Assembly: GCF_024171955.1 (NCBI RefSeq)
Contig: NZ_JAMTCS010000006.1
Coordinates: 248,001-312,000 of the forward strand
DNA length: 64,000 bases
Reading direction: 5' to 3'
DNA from: Promicromonospora thailandica
GTDB lineage: Bacteria; Actinomycetota; Actinomycetes; Actinomycetales; Cellulomonadaceae
Notes under the pieces: model-generated
What the model was told of the DNA's origin: nothing
The model's database searches: none
What the model saw: only the letters and a program-made list of their open reading frames with translations
Position numbers and translations under genes: made by a program
Shown: piece by piece, positions 28,895 through 36,662 of the stretch
Layout of the letters: every line of letters begins with the position of its first letter
Position numbering within the stretch: position 1 is the stretch's first letter

Positions 28895-30116
28895 GCTGCG
28901 CGTGGAGCTGTACGGGCACCTCGTCGGACACCTCTACTCATCGGGTGATCGAGCCTTCGACTTCCGCACCGACCCCGCGGCCTTCGAGCACTTCCGCCTG
29001 GGATCGACGGCGCTCTCGGTGTCCGTACCGTTGAGCGTGGTGGACAGCAGAGGCAAGGCAGGGCGTCGCCGGGTCTTCTTCACGGAGCTGCTGCCTGAGG
29101 GGAACATGCTCGCCGACATGGCTCTCAGAGCGGGCGTGGCCGAGCATGATGTCGTCGGATTCCTCGCTCACTACGGTCGCGACGTCGCCGGCGCCGTCCA
29201 GATCTGGGACCCGGACCTCCCCGGAGAGCCGCGGACCCCGCGAGCCACAGCCGTGACCCACGACGAGGTCGGGGCGATGCTGCAGGACACTCGCTCCGCT
29301 CCGCTGGGTAACTCGCCCGTGTCCGGGAAATCCTCGCTCGCAGGTGTGCAAGAGAAGATCGTGCTGGCGCGCGTCGATGGCGAATGGCATCGTGTCCACG
29401 ACGGTTATCCGTCCACGCATATCGTCAAGCCAGAGACCCGCGAGCACTCGTCGCTGATCTACGACGAGGAGTACGGGACGCGTGTTGCCCGTGCAACCGG
29501 ATTGACCAGTCATGCCTCGTGGGTCGAGGACTTCCCGGGACGGCCCGGCCTGGTGATCGAGCGCTATGACCGGTCGCCGGACGCACCGCAGATGCGGATC
29601 CATCAGGAGGACATGAATCAGGCCCTCGGTGCGGTCGGGAACCAGAAGTACCAAGAGTACGGCGGAAAAGTGAGCCTGGCTCGTGTCGCAGAGGTACTCG
29701 CACGGGTGACGGACGACGACTCGCAGGCGCGCTTGCTCCGGATGACGACGTTCGCCGTCGCCATCGGTAATCTCGACATGCACGCGAAGAACATCTCTCT
29801 GATCCACAGGCCGGACCAGACCACGACGCTCGCGCCTGCTTATGACGTCGTGCCGTTGCGGCAGCACCCGACCGATGGCCGGCTGGCGCTCGCTGTGAAC
29901 AAGAAGTATGTGCACGCGACGATCACTGCCGAGGATGTCGCGGCGGAAGGCGGCGCCTGGGGTGTTCCCGACCCCGAGACGGTCGTGCGGGAGACTCTCG
30001 AAGCGATCCTGATCGCTGTCGAGACCGAGGAGCCAGACCGACGAGCAGACCCGAAGCTTCGCGAGGCGATACGCGCCTTCACGCAGAACCTTCTGTCCGG
30101 CAACCCGGTTTCCTAG
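28887..30116 (+). CDS. hipA: HipA-type serine/threonine kinase toxin
   Basis: A 409-residue kinase of the HipA family; the E. coli homologue phosphorylates glutamyl-tRNA synthetase and causes growth arrest. Seen here: an N-terminal HipA domain (VELYGHLVGHLYSSG), a Gly-rich loop GKSSLAGVQEKIVLAR (about 147-162), the catalytic loop GNLDMHAKN (294-302, D297 catalytic) and metal ligand D320 in PAYDVVPL. All key residues are intact, so the toxin should be active. Start ATG 28887 has GAAGGA 8 nt upstream; ATG 28878 is the alternative. Reduced GC and rarer codons (TTG, CGT, ATA) suggest acquisition by transfer. Convergent with betA, 9 nt apart. Confidence 0.92.
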   Translation: MAELRVELYGHLVGHLYSSGDRAFDFRTDPAAFEHFRLGSTALSVSVPLSVVDSRGKAGRRRVFFTELLPEGNMLADMALRAGVAEHDVVGFLAHYGRDVAGAVQIWDPDLPGEPRTPRATAVTHDEVGAMLQDTRSAPLGNSPVSGKSSLAGVQEKIVLARVDGEWHRVHDGYPSTHIVKPETREHSSLIYDEEYGTRVARATGLTSHASWVEDFPGRPGLVIERYDRSPDAPQMRIHQEDMNQALGAVGNQKYQEYGGKVSLARVAEVLARVTDDDSQARLLRMTTFAVAIGNLDMHAKNISLIHRPDQTTTLAPAYDVVPLRQHPTDGRLALAVNKKYVHATITAEDVAAEGGAWGVPDPETVVRETLEAILIAVETEEPDRRADPKLREAIRAFTQNLLSGNPVS

Positions 30117-30125
30117 GCTGGAGCA

Positions 30126-31724
30126 TCAGCTGCCCAGCCCCGCCCGGTCCTCCTTCAGGAAGTCCGCGCACCGTTCGCCGATCATCATCACGGTGATGTT
30201 CGGGTTCACCGAGGTGATCTCCGGCATCACCGACGCGTCGGCCACACGCAGCCCCGTGACCCCCTTGACCCGCAGCCGGGGATCCAGCGGCGAGGCGCCG
30301 TCGTCGGGCGCACCCATCCGGACCGAGCCGGTCGGGTGGTAGACCGTGTTGTGCGTGCGGGTGATGTAGTCGGCGATCTCGTCGTCGGTCTGCACGTCGG
30401 GCCCCGGGTACAGCTCGGCGCCCGCCCACTCGCGCATCGCGGGCTGGGCCACGATCTCGCGCGCCAGCCGGATGCCCTTGACCATCACCTGCATGTCGTA
30501 CGGGTCGGTGAAGTAGCGCGGGTCCACCCGGGGCTTGTCCCGGAAGTCGCGCGACCGCAGCCGCACCGTGCCGCGCGAGCGCGCGTGGGTCACGTTCGGC
30601 GTGAGGCAGAACCCGTTCTCTGTGGTCGGGTACCCCTGGCGGGCCGTGTGCATGTCGAACGGCACCGAGCCGTAGTGCATCATCAGGTCCGGTCGGTCCA
30701 GGCCGGGCTCCGTCGCCGCGAAGATGCCGATCTCCCACCATTGCGTCGACGTGGTGGTCATGGGCTGCCTCGCCTCCCACTGGATCACGCCCTCGGGGTG
30801 GTCCTGCATGTGGGAGCCGACGCCGGGCGCGTCCACCAGCACCTCGATCCCTACCTCGGCGAGGTGCCCGGCGGGCCCGATGCCCGACAGCATGAGCAGC
30901 TTCGGGGAGTCGATGGCTCCGGCCGATAGCACCACCTCGTGACGAGCGGTGAACGTGCGGTGGTGGATGAGGTCCGGGCCGAGCACCTCGACGCCGGTGC
31001 ACCGCGTGCCGTCGAACGTGAGCCGCTTGGCGCGGTGCTCGGTGAGGATCGTGAGGTTGGGCCGGTCCAGCACGGGGTGCAGGTAGCTCACGGACGACGA
31101 CGAGCGGACGCCGTCCTCCCGCGCGTTGATCTGGAAGAAGCCCGCGCCGGTGACCACGGTGGACCCGTCGTTGAACCGGACGCGCGGGATGCCCGCCTGC
31201 TCGCACGCGTCGAGCACCGCCACGCCGCACGGGTCGGACGGCGGCACCTGCCGGATGCGGACAGGCCCGTCGTGGCCGTGGTGCTCGCCGGGCTGGTCGT
31301 TGTTCTCCAGCCGGGTGTAGTACGGCACGCAGTCGGCGGCGCCCCAGCCGGCCGCGCCGAGCTCCGCCCAGTGGTCCAGGTCCTCCGCCGGCGCCCAGAA
31401 CGCGATGCACGAGTTGTGCGACGAGCACCCGCCCAGCACCTTGGCGCGGGCCTGGCGCATGAACGAGTTGCCCTTCTCCTGCGGCTCGATGAGGTAGTCC
31501 CAGTCGTAGCCGGACTCCAGGAGCCCCATCCAGCGGTCGAGCCGCAGGATCGCGTCGTCGCCGACGTCGGACGGGCCCGCCTCGATCAGGGCCACCGTGA
31601 CCTGCGGGTCCTCGCTGAGCCGTGCCGCGACGGCGGCGCCGGCGGACCCGCCGCCGACCACCACGTAGTCGAAGGTGGCGTCGGCGGTGGGGGTGGCGGG
31701 CTGGGCCGCGGGCTGCTCAGTCAT
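30126..31724 (-). CDS. betA: Choline dehydrogenase-type GMC oxidoreductase
   Basis: A 532-residue FAD enzyme of the GMC family. The FAD-binding motif VVVGGGSAGAAVAARLSED is near the N-terminus (about 21-39), the GMC signatures lie around GGCSSHNSCIAFW and SAGAIDSPKLLMLSGIGP, and the catalytic His region is HNTVYHPTGSVRMG (about 463-476). Clustering with an aldehyde dehydrogenase and a BCCT carrier indicates choline oxidation to betaine aldehyde for osmoprotection. The start overlaps the end of betB by 8 nt. Third gene of the betT-betB-betA operon. Confidence 0.9.
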   Translation of the reverse strand: MTEQPAAQPATPTADATFDYVVVGGGSAGAAVAARLSEDPQVTVALIEAGPSDVGDDAILRLDRWMGLLESGYDWDYLIEPQEKGNSFMRQARAKVLGGCSSHNSCIAFWAPAEDLDHWAELGAAGWGAADCVPYYTRLENNDQPGEHHGHDGPVRIRQVPPSDPCGVAVLDACEQAGIPRVRFNDGSTVVTGAGFFQINAREDGVRSSSSVSYLHPVLDRPNLTILTEHRAKRLTFDGTRCTGVEVLGPDLIHHRTFTARHEVVLSAGAIDSPKLLMLSGIGPAGHLAEVGIEVLVDAPGVGSHMQDHPEGVIQWEARQPMTTTSTQWWEIGIFAATEPGLDRPDLMMHYGSVPFDMHTARQGYPTTENGFCLTPNVTHARSRGTVRLRSRDFRDKPRVDPRYFTDPYDMQVMVKGIRLAREIVAQPAMREWAGAELYPGPDVQTDDEIADYITRTHNTVYHPTGSVRMGAPDDGASPLDPRLRVKGVTGLRVADASVMPEITSVNPNITVMMIGERCADFLKEDRAGLGS

Positions 31725-33219
31725 CGGTGCCTCCGAGGTGGTCGGACCCCCCGAACCAGCCGGTCACGGCGGGCCGCAGGTTCTGGTAGACGTGCTTGGA
31801 CTCCTGGTACTCGGCCAGCCCGGCCAGCCCGAGCTCCCGGCCGAAGCCCGACTGGCCGTAGCCGCCCCACTCCGCCTGCGGCAGGTAGGGGTGGTAGTCG
31901 TTGATCCAGATGGTGCCGTGCCGCAGCCGGTTCGCCACGCGCTGCGCCCTGCCGGCGTCCTGCGTCCAGACCGCTCCGGCCAGGCCGTAGATGGTGTCGT
32001 TGGCGATCTCGACGGCCTCGTCCTCGCCCCGGAACGTCTCCACGGTGACGACCGGTCCGAAGGCCTCGTCGGTGACCGCCGGGGTGCCCCGCCGGACGCC
32101 GTCGAGCACGGTGGGCAGGTAGTAGAACCCGGCCTCCAGCTCGCCGTCGCCCCAGCGCCCGCCGCAGCGGACGACGGCGCCGTCGGCCACCGCCTGCTCG
32201 ACGTACGCCGTGACCTTGTCCCGGTGGGCCGCGGAGATGAGCGGGCCGGTCTCGGCCGCCTCGTCGAACGGGCCGCCGAGCCGGATCCGCTCGGCGCGCC
32301 GCACGAGCTCGTCGACGAAGCGGTCGTGGACCGACTCCTCGACGAGCAGGCGCGCCCCGGCGGAGCACACCTGACCCGAGTGGACGAACGCGGCGTTGAG
32401 CGCGTTGTCGACGGCGGCGTCGAAGTCGGCGTCCGCGAAGACGACGTTCGGGTTCTTGCCGCCCAGCTCGAGGGCCACCTTCTTCACGGTCGCCGCGGCG
32501 TTGGCCGCGATGACCCGCCCGGTGACGAGCCCGCCGGTGAACGACACCAGGTCGACGTCCGGGTGGGTCGAGAGCGGGCCGCCCGCCTCCGGGCCCGCGC
32601 CGAGCACGAGGTTGGCCGTGCCCGCGGGGACACCCGCGTCCGTGAGCACCTCCATGAGCAGCATCGCGGTGTGCGGGGTGAGCTCGCTCGGCTTGAGCAC
32701 GAACGTGTTGCCCGCGGCCAGGCAGGGCGCCACCTTCCACACCGCCTGCAGCAGCGGGTAGTTCCACGGCGCGATGAGCGCGCAGACCCCGACCGGCTCG
32801 TGCACCACGCGGCTGAGCACGTCGGCGCTCCCGGCGTCGACCACGCGTCCGGCGTCCACGCCCGCGAGCTTCGCGAACCAGCGGAAGCACGCGATGCAGT
32901 CGTCCATGTCGATGCGGCTCTCGACCAGCCGCTTGCCCGTGTCGCGGGACTCGGCGAGCGCGAAGTCCTCCTTGCGCTCGGTGAGCAGGTCGGCCACCCG
33001 GTGCAGCAGCTCGCCGCGGTCCGGGCCGGTGGTGTCACGCCACGGGCCGGAGTCGAACGCGCGCCGAGCCGCCGCGATCGCCCGCTCGGTGTCGTCCGGG
33101 GCGGCCTCGGAGACCTCCGCGACCAGCGAACCGTCCGCGGGGCAGCGGATCTCGCGGGTCCCGCCCGCGGCGGCCGCCGTCCAGGTGCCGTCGATGTAGA
33201 GGGTCTTCGGTGCGGTCAT
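31717..33219 (-). CDS. betB: Betaine aldehyde dehydrogenase
   Basis: A 500-residue NAD-dependent aldehyde dehydrogenase. General base Glu in ALELGGKNPNVVF, catalytic C285 in SGQVCSAGARLLVEE, and an NAD-site APWNYPLLQAVWK. In this operon it should turn betaine aldehyde into glycine betaine. ATG 33219 lies 2 nt after the carrier's stop, so translation is coupled. A longer frame upstream is a shadow of the carrier gene. Confidence 0.92.
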   Translation of the reverse strand: MTAPKTLYIDGTWTAAAAGGTREIRCPADGSLVAEVSEAAPDDTERAIAAARRAFDSGPWRDTTGPDRGELLHRVADLLTERKEDFALAESRDTGKRLVESRIDMDDCIACFRWFAKLAGVDAGRVVDAGSADVLSRVVHEPVGVCALIAPWNYPLLQAVWKVAPCLAAGNTFVLKPSELTPHTAMLLMEVLTDAGVPAGTANLVLGAGPEAGGPLSTHPDVDLVSFTGGLVTGRVIAANAAATVKKVALELGGKNPNVVFADADFDAAVDNALNAAFVHSGQVCSAGARLLVEESVHDRFVDELVRRAERIRLGGPFDEAAETGPLISAAHRDKVTAYVEQAVADGAVVRCGGRWGDGELEAGFYYLPTVLDGVRRGTPAVTDEAFGPVVTVETFRGEDEAVEIANDTIYGLAGAVWTQDAGRAQRVANRLRHGTIWINDYHPYLPQAEWGGYGQSGFGRELGLAGLAEYQESKHVYQNLRPAVTGWFGGSDHLGGTDD

Positions 33220-33221
33220 GC

Positions 33222-35312
33222 TCAGGCCTCGATCTGCTCGGTCTCGTGGGCGGGCGTGGTGCTCGCGTGGAGGAAGAGCAGGTGCCGCTCGTACTGGTCG
33301 AGCACGTCGGCGATGAGCTGCTCCTTGGCGTACCCGGTGACGTCGTACCCCTGCGTGCCCTCGGCGAGCAGCACCTCGACCCGGAAGTAGGTGTCGTCCT
33401 GGTCGGAGGTGTTCATCCGGAAGGTCGGCGTGGGGTGGGCCTGCGGCCACAGCGTGTAGGTGAACGGGGCCTCGTCGCCGTGCTCGACCGTGAGCGTGAG
33501 GGCGGGCAGGCCGCTGTCGCCCGCGAGCGTCTCGCTGCACGCGGTCGTGATGCCCTGTTCCGCGAGCTCGGCGGAGACCTCGGCCAGGGCGGGGCGCACC
33601 GTCTGGTCGAGGAACCGCAGCGTCTGGCGTCTGCCGGGGAACGAGACGAGCCGCGCGACCCGTTGCCGCCAGCCCGCGCCCGGCGGGCCGCCCTGCTGGA
33701 TGCGTCCGGAGAGGCTGTTCGGCAGCGCGACCCGCAGCGTGTCGAGCTTGCGGCCCTCGCTGCGCAGCGCCTTGTGCAGGGCGAACATCACGCCGAACAT
33801 GACCAGCGAGAACGGCAGGCCCATGATGATGGTGCCGGACTGGAGCGTGGCGATGCCGCCCGCGATCAGCATGCCGAGGGTGAGCAGGCCGGTCGCGGCC
33901 GCCCAGAAGACGCGCAGCCAGACCGGCCCGTCGTCGCCCGCCCGGTGCAGCTTCGACGTCAGCGTGGAGAGCACGAGGGCGCCGGAGTCCGCGGACGTCA
34001 CGTAGAACAGCAGGCCCACGAAGATCGCGAGGCCGATGGTCAGCGGCGCGGCCGGGAAGCGTTCGAGCAGCGCGAAGATGCCCGACGCCGGGTCGTTCAT
34101 CGCGGCGTCGCCGAACGCGGCGCCCTCCGCCCCGCCGTCGCGGATGAACTGCAGCGCGCTGTTCCCGAACACGGACACCCACAGCAGGATGAACACGAAC
34201 GGCACGGTCAGCACGCCGACCACGAACTGGCGGATGGTGCGCCCGCGCGAGATGCGGGCGAGGAACAGGCCCACGAACGGCGCCCACGCGACCCACCACG
34301 CCCAGAAGAACAGCGTCCAGGCGTTCAGCCAGTCGGTCGGGGCCTCGAACGCGAACGTGTCCAGCGTCATGCCGGGCAGCCGGGACAGGTAGTCGCCGAG
34401 GTTCATCACCAGCGCGTCGAACAGGAACGTGGTGCTGCCGGTCACCACGAGGAACAGCACGAGCAGCAGGGCGAGCACCACGTTGAGCTCGGACAGCCGC
34501 CGCACGCCGCGCGCCACGCCGGACACGACCGACAGCGTGGCCATCACCACGGCCAGGCCGAGCAGGGCGGCCTGCACCCCGACGCCGATGGGCGCGCCCA
34601 GCAGCTCGGCCAGGCCGCGGTTGAGCATCTCGACGCCGATGCCGAGCGTGGTCGCCAGCCCGAAGATCGTGCCGATCACGGCGGCGACGTCGACGACGTC
34701 GCCCAGCCGGCCCCACACACGGTCACCGAACAGCGGGTGCAGCGCCGAGCGGATGCTCAGCGGCATGTTCCGGCGGTAGGCGAAGTACGCGATGGCCATG
34801 CCCATGAGGGCGTACATGCCCCAGCCGATGAGGCCGTAGTGGAAGAGGGTCCAGACGATGGCCATCCGGGCGGCCTCGACGGTGCCGCCCTCGCCGACGG
34901 GCGGCGCGAGGTACTGGGTGGCGGGCTCCGCCACGGAGAAGAACATGAGGTCGGTGCCGATGCCGGCGGCGAACAGCATCGCCGACCAGGTCAGCAGCCC
35001 GAACTGGGGCTTGGCCTGCTCCGGGCCGAGCTTGATCCGCCCGGTGCGGGACAGTGCGACGCCGATGACGAAGACCAGGAAGGCCGCCGCCACGACGACG
35101 TAGTAGGCGCCGAACCAGTCGGCGATCCAGGCGACCACCACGCCGATGTACCGCTCGGTGGCCGCGGGCCGGACGATTGCCGCGAGGGCGACCGCGAGGA
35201 TCAGCGCTGCCGACCCGTAGAACACGGGTGGGTTGATCCCCGCATGGTGCTTCGGTGGTGCGTCGTTGTCCTCGGAGGTGGTCGGGCTCTCGGTCGTCGC
35301 CGGGATGCTCAT
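33222..35312 (-). CDS. betT: BCCT-family choline/betaine transporter
   Basis: A 696-residue sodium- or proton-coupled carrier with 12 membrane segments and a long cytoplasmic C-terminus (about 160 residues after the last helix), as in BetT-type osmosensing carriers. The Gly-rich helix GIGTDLMFFSVAEPATQY (about 116-133) and the aromatic WTLFFWAWWVAWAPFVGLFL mark the substrate site. ATG 35312 has AGGAA 4 nt upstream; ATG 35372 would be a 20-residue extension without a site. The first gene of the operon importing choline for the two enzymes that follow. Confidence 0.9.
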   Translation of the reverse strand: MSIPATTESPTTSEDNDAPPKHHAGINPPVFYGSAALILAVALAAIVRPAATERYIGVVVAWIADWFGAYYVVVAAAFLVFVIGVALSRTGRIKLGPEQAKPQFGLLTWSAMLFAAGIGTDLMFFSVAEPATQYLAPPVGEGGTVEAARMAIVWTLFHYGLIGWGMYALMGMAIAYFAYRRNMPLSIRSALHPLFGDRVWGRLGDVVDVAAVIGTIFGLATTLGIGVEMLNRGLAELLGAPIGVGVQAALLGLAVVMATLSVVSGVARGVRRLSELNVVLALLLVLFLVVTGSTTFLFDALVMNLGDYLSRLPGMTLDTFAFEAPTDWLNAWTLFFWAWWVAWAPFVGLFLARISRGRTIRQFVVGVLTVPFVFILLWVSVFGNSALQFIRDGGAEGAAFGDAAMNDPASGIFALLERFPAAPLTIGLAIFVGLLFYVTSADSGALVLSTLTSKLHRAGDDGPVWLRVFWAAATGLLTLGMLIAGGIATLQSGTIIMGLPFSLVMFGVMFALHKALRSEGRKLDTLRVALPNSLSGRIQQGGPPGAGWRQRVARLVSFPGRRQTLRFLDQTVRPALAEVSAELAEQGITTACSETLAGDSGLPALTLTVEHGDEAPFTYTLWPQAHPTPTFRMNTSDQDDTYFRVEVLLAEGTQGYDVTGYAKEQLIADVLDQYERHLLFLHASTTPAHETEQIEA

Positions 35313-35343
35313 GGGTTCCTTCGTCGGGGGCACGGACTGCTTT

Positions 35344-35372
35344 ACCGTACATCTACCCGGAATTTCGTCCAC
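35344..35372 (-). promoter_or_regulatory. Weak candidate promoter for betT-betB-betA
   Basis: Minus-strand GTGGAC (35367-35372), 17-nt spacer, TACGGT (35344-35349), placed about 30 nt before the betT start. The -10 is good and the -35 poor, so an alternative sigma factor or activator may be needed. No other signal is seen in 35313-35397. Confidence 0.35.
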
Positions 35373-35397
35373 TCGCCCCAGGGCGCCCGCCCGACGC

Positions 35398-36537
35398 TCA
35401 GACCGGTGCGAGCCCCAGGTTGCGTCCGGCCAGGCCGCGCCGCCGCCGCGCCAGGCTCGTCGCGACCTCGCGCAGCACCGCCGCCCCGGGCGAGTCCGGC
35501 GCGGTCAGCACCACGGGCGTGCCGCTGTCGCCACCCTCGCGCACCGCGACGTCGAGCGGCACCTGGCCGAGCAGCGGCACGTCCGTGCCCACCAGCTCGG
35601 TGAGCCGGGCCGAGACCTGCTCGCCCCCGCCGCTGCCGAAGACCTCCAGCCGGGTGCCGTCCGGCTGCTCGAGCCACGACATGTTCTCGACCACGCCCAC
35701 CACGCCCTGGGACGTCTGGGTGGCCACCGACCCGGCGCGCTCGGCCACCTCCGCGGCCGCCGCCTGCGGCGTCGTCACCACCAGGATCTCGGACGACGGG
35801 AGGAGCTGCGCCACGGAGATCGCGATGTCCCCGGTGCCGGGCGGCAGGTCGAGCAGCAGCACGTCGAGGTCGCCCCAGTAGACGTCCGCGAGGAACTGCT
35901 CGAGCGCGCGGTGCAGCATCGGGCCGCGCCACACCACGGGCTGCCCCGCCGGTACGAACATGCCGATCGAGACCACCTTGACGCCGTGCGCGACGGGCGG
36001 CAGCAGCATGTTGTCCACCCGGGTCGGCTGACGGTCCACGCCGAGCATGCGGGGGATGGAGAAGCCGTAGATGTCGGCGTCGATCACGCCGACCGACAGC
36101 CCGTCCGCCGCCAGGGCCACCGCCAGGTTCGCCGTCACGGACGACTTGCCCACGCCGCCCTTGCCGGACGCCACCGCGAACACCTTGGTCAGCGACCCCG
36201 GCTGCGAGAACGGGATGACCGGGTCGCCCGCGCCGCCGCGCAGCATGGACCGCAGCGACGAGCGCTGCTCGGGCGTCATCACGCCCAGCTCGACGTCGAC
36301 ACCGGACACGCCGTCCACCGCCGTCGCCGCCGCGGTCACGTCCTTGACCAGCGTCGACTTCATCGGACAGCCCGCGACGGTGAGGTCCACGCCGACGGCG
36401 ACGTGCCCGTCGTCGGCCACCGCCACCGACCGGACCATGCCGAGGTCGGTGATGGGGCGCCGGATCTCTGGGTCGAGCACACCGGTCAGCGCGTCACGCA
36501 CGCGGGCCTCGAGGTCGGGGGAGTCGACGAGGGTCAT
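35398..36537 (-). CDS. Mrp/ApbC-type P-loop ATPase (Fe-S carrier family)
   Basis: 379 residues: an N-terminal MIP18/DUF59 domain (VLDPEIRRPITDLGMV, about 20-35, with the only cysteine in VAGCPMKS) and a Mrp/NBP35 ATPase domain with deviant Walker A SGKGGVGKSS and Walker B LLLDLPPGTGD. The family carries or assembles Fe-S clusters. The CPxC pair normally found after ENMSW is missing here (ENMSWLEQPDGTRLEVFG), so cluster bridging must differ or be lost. ATG 36537 has TAGGAT 6 nt upstream (leaderless). Confidence 0.9.
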   Translation of the reverse strand: MTLVDSPDLEARVRDALTGVLDPEIRRPITDLGMVRSVAVADDGHVAVGVDLTVAGCPMKSTLVKDVTAAATAVDGVSGVDVELGVMTPEQRSSLRSMLRGGAGDPVIPFSQPGSLTKVFAVASGKGGVGKSSVTANLAVALAADGLSVGVIDADIYGFSIPRMLGVDRQPTRVDNMLLPPVAHGVKVVSIGMFVPAGQPVVWRGPMLHRALEQFLADVYWGDLDVLLLDLPPGTGDIAISVAQLLPSSEILVVTTPQAAAAEVAERAGSVATQTSQGVVGVVENMSWLEQPDGTRLEVFGSGGGEQVSARLTELVGTDVPLLGQVPLDVAVREGGDSGTPVVLTAPDSPGAAVLREVATSLARRRRGLAGRNLGLAPV

Positions 36538-36543
36538 GGCTCG

Positions 36544-36549
36544 ATCCTA
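36544..36549 (-). promoter_or_regulatory. -10 box of leaderless Mrp transcript
   Basis: TAGGAT on the minus strand, 6 nt before the ATG at 36537. Confidence 0.6.
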
Positions 36550-36603
36550 GGACGACGGTCCAGCGCGTCCGGCACCGGTACGCCGGAAGCGTGGTCCATG
36601 CTT

Positions 36604-36634
36604 TTGCAATGAAGATCAGTGGGAACGGTACGCT
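36604..36634 (+). promoter_or_regulatory. Candidate promoter for the 654-residue protein
   Basis: TTGCAA (36604-36609) and TACGCT (36629-36634) with a long 19-nt spacer. Good hexamers but sub-optimal spacing. The start codon at 36663 follows GAGGAGG. Confidence 0.45.
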
Positions 36635-36662
36635 GCGTCACCACCACAGGTGAGGAGGGCCG

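Noticed and set aside
33210-35603. A 797-codon frame antisense to the BCCT carrier
   Set aside because: Arg/His/Gln-rich shadow peptide; the minus strand encodes a complete 12-TM transporter.
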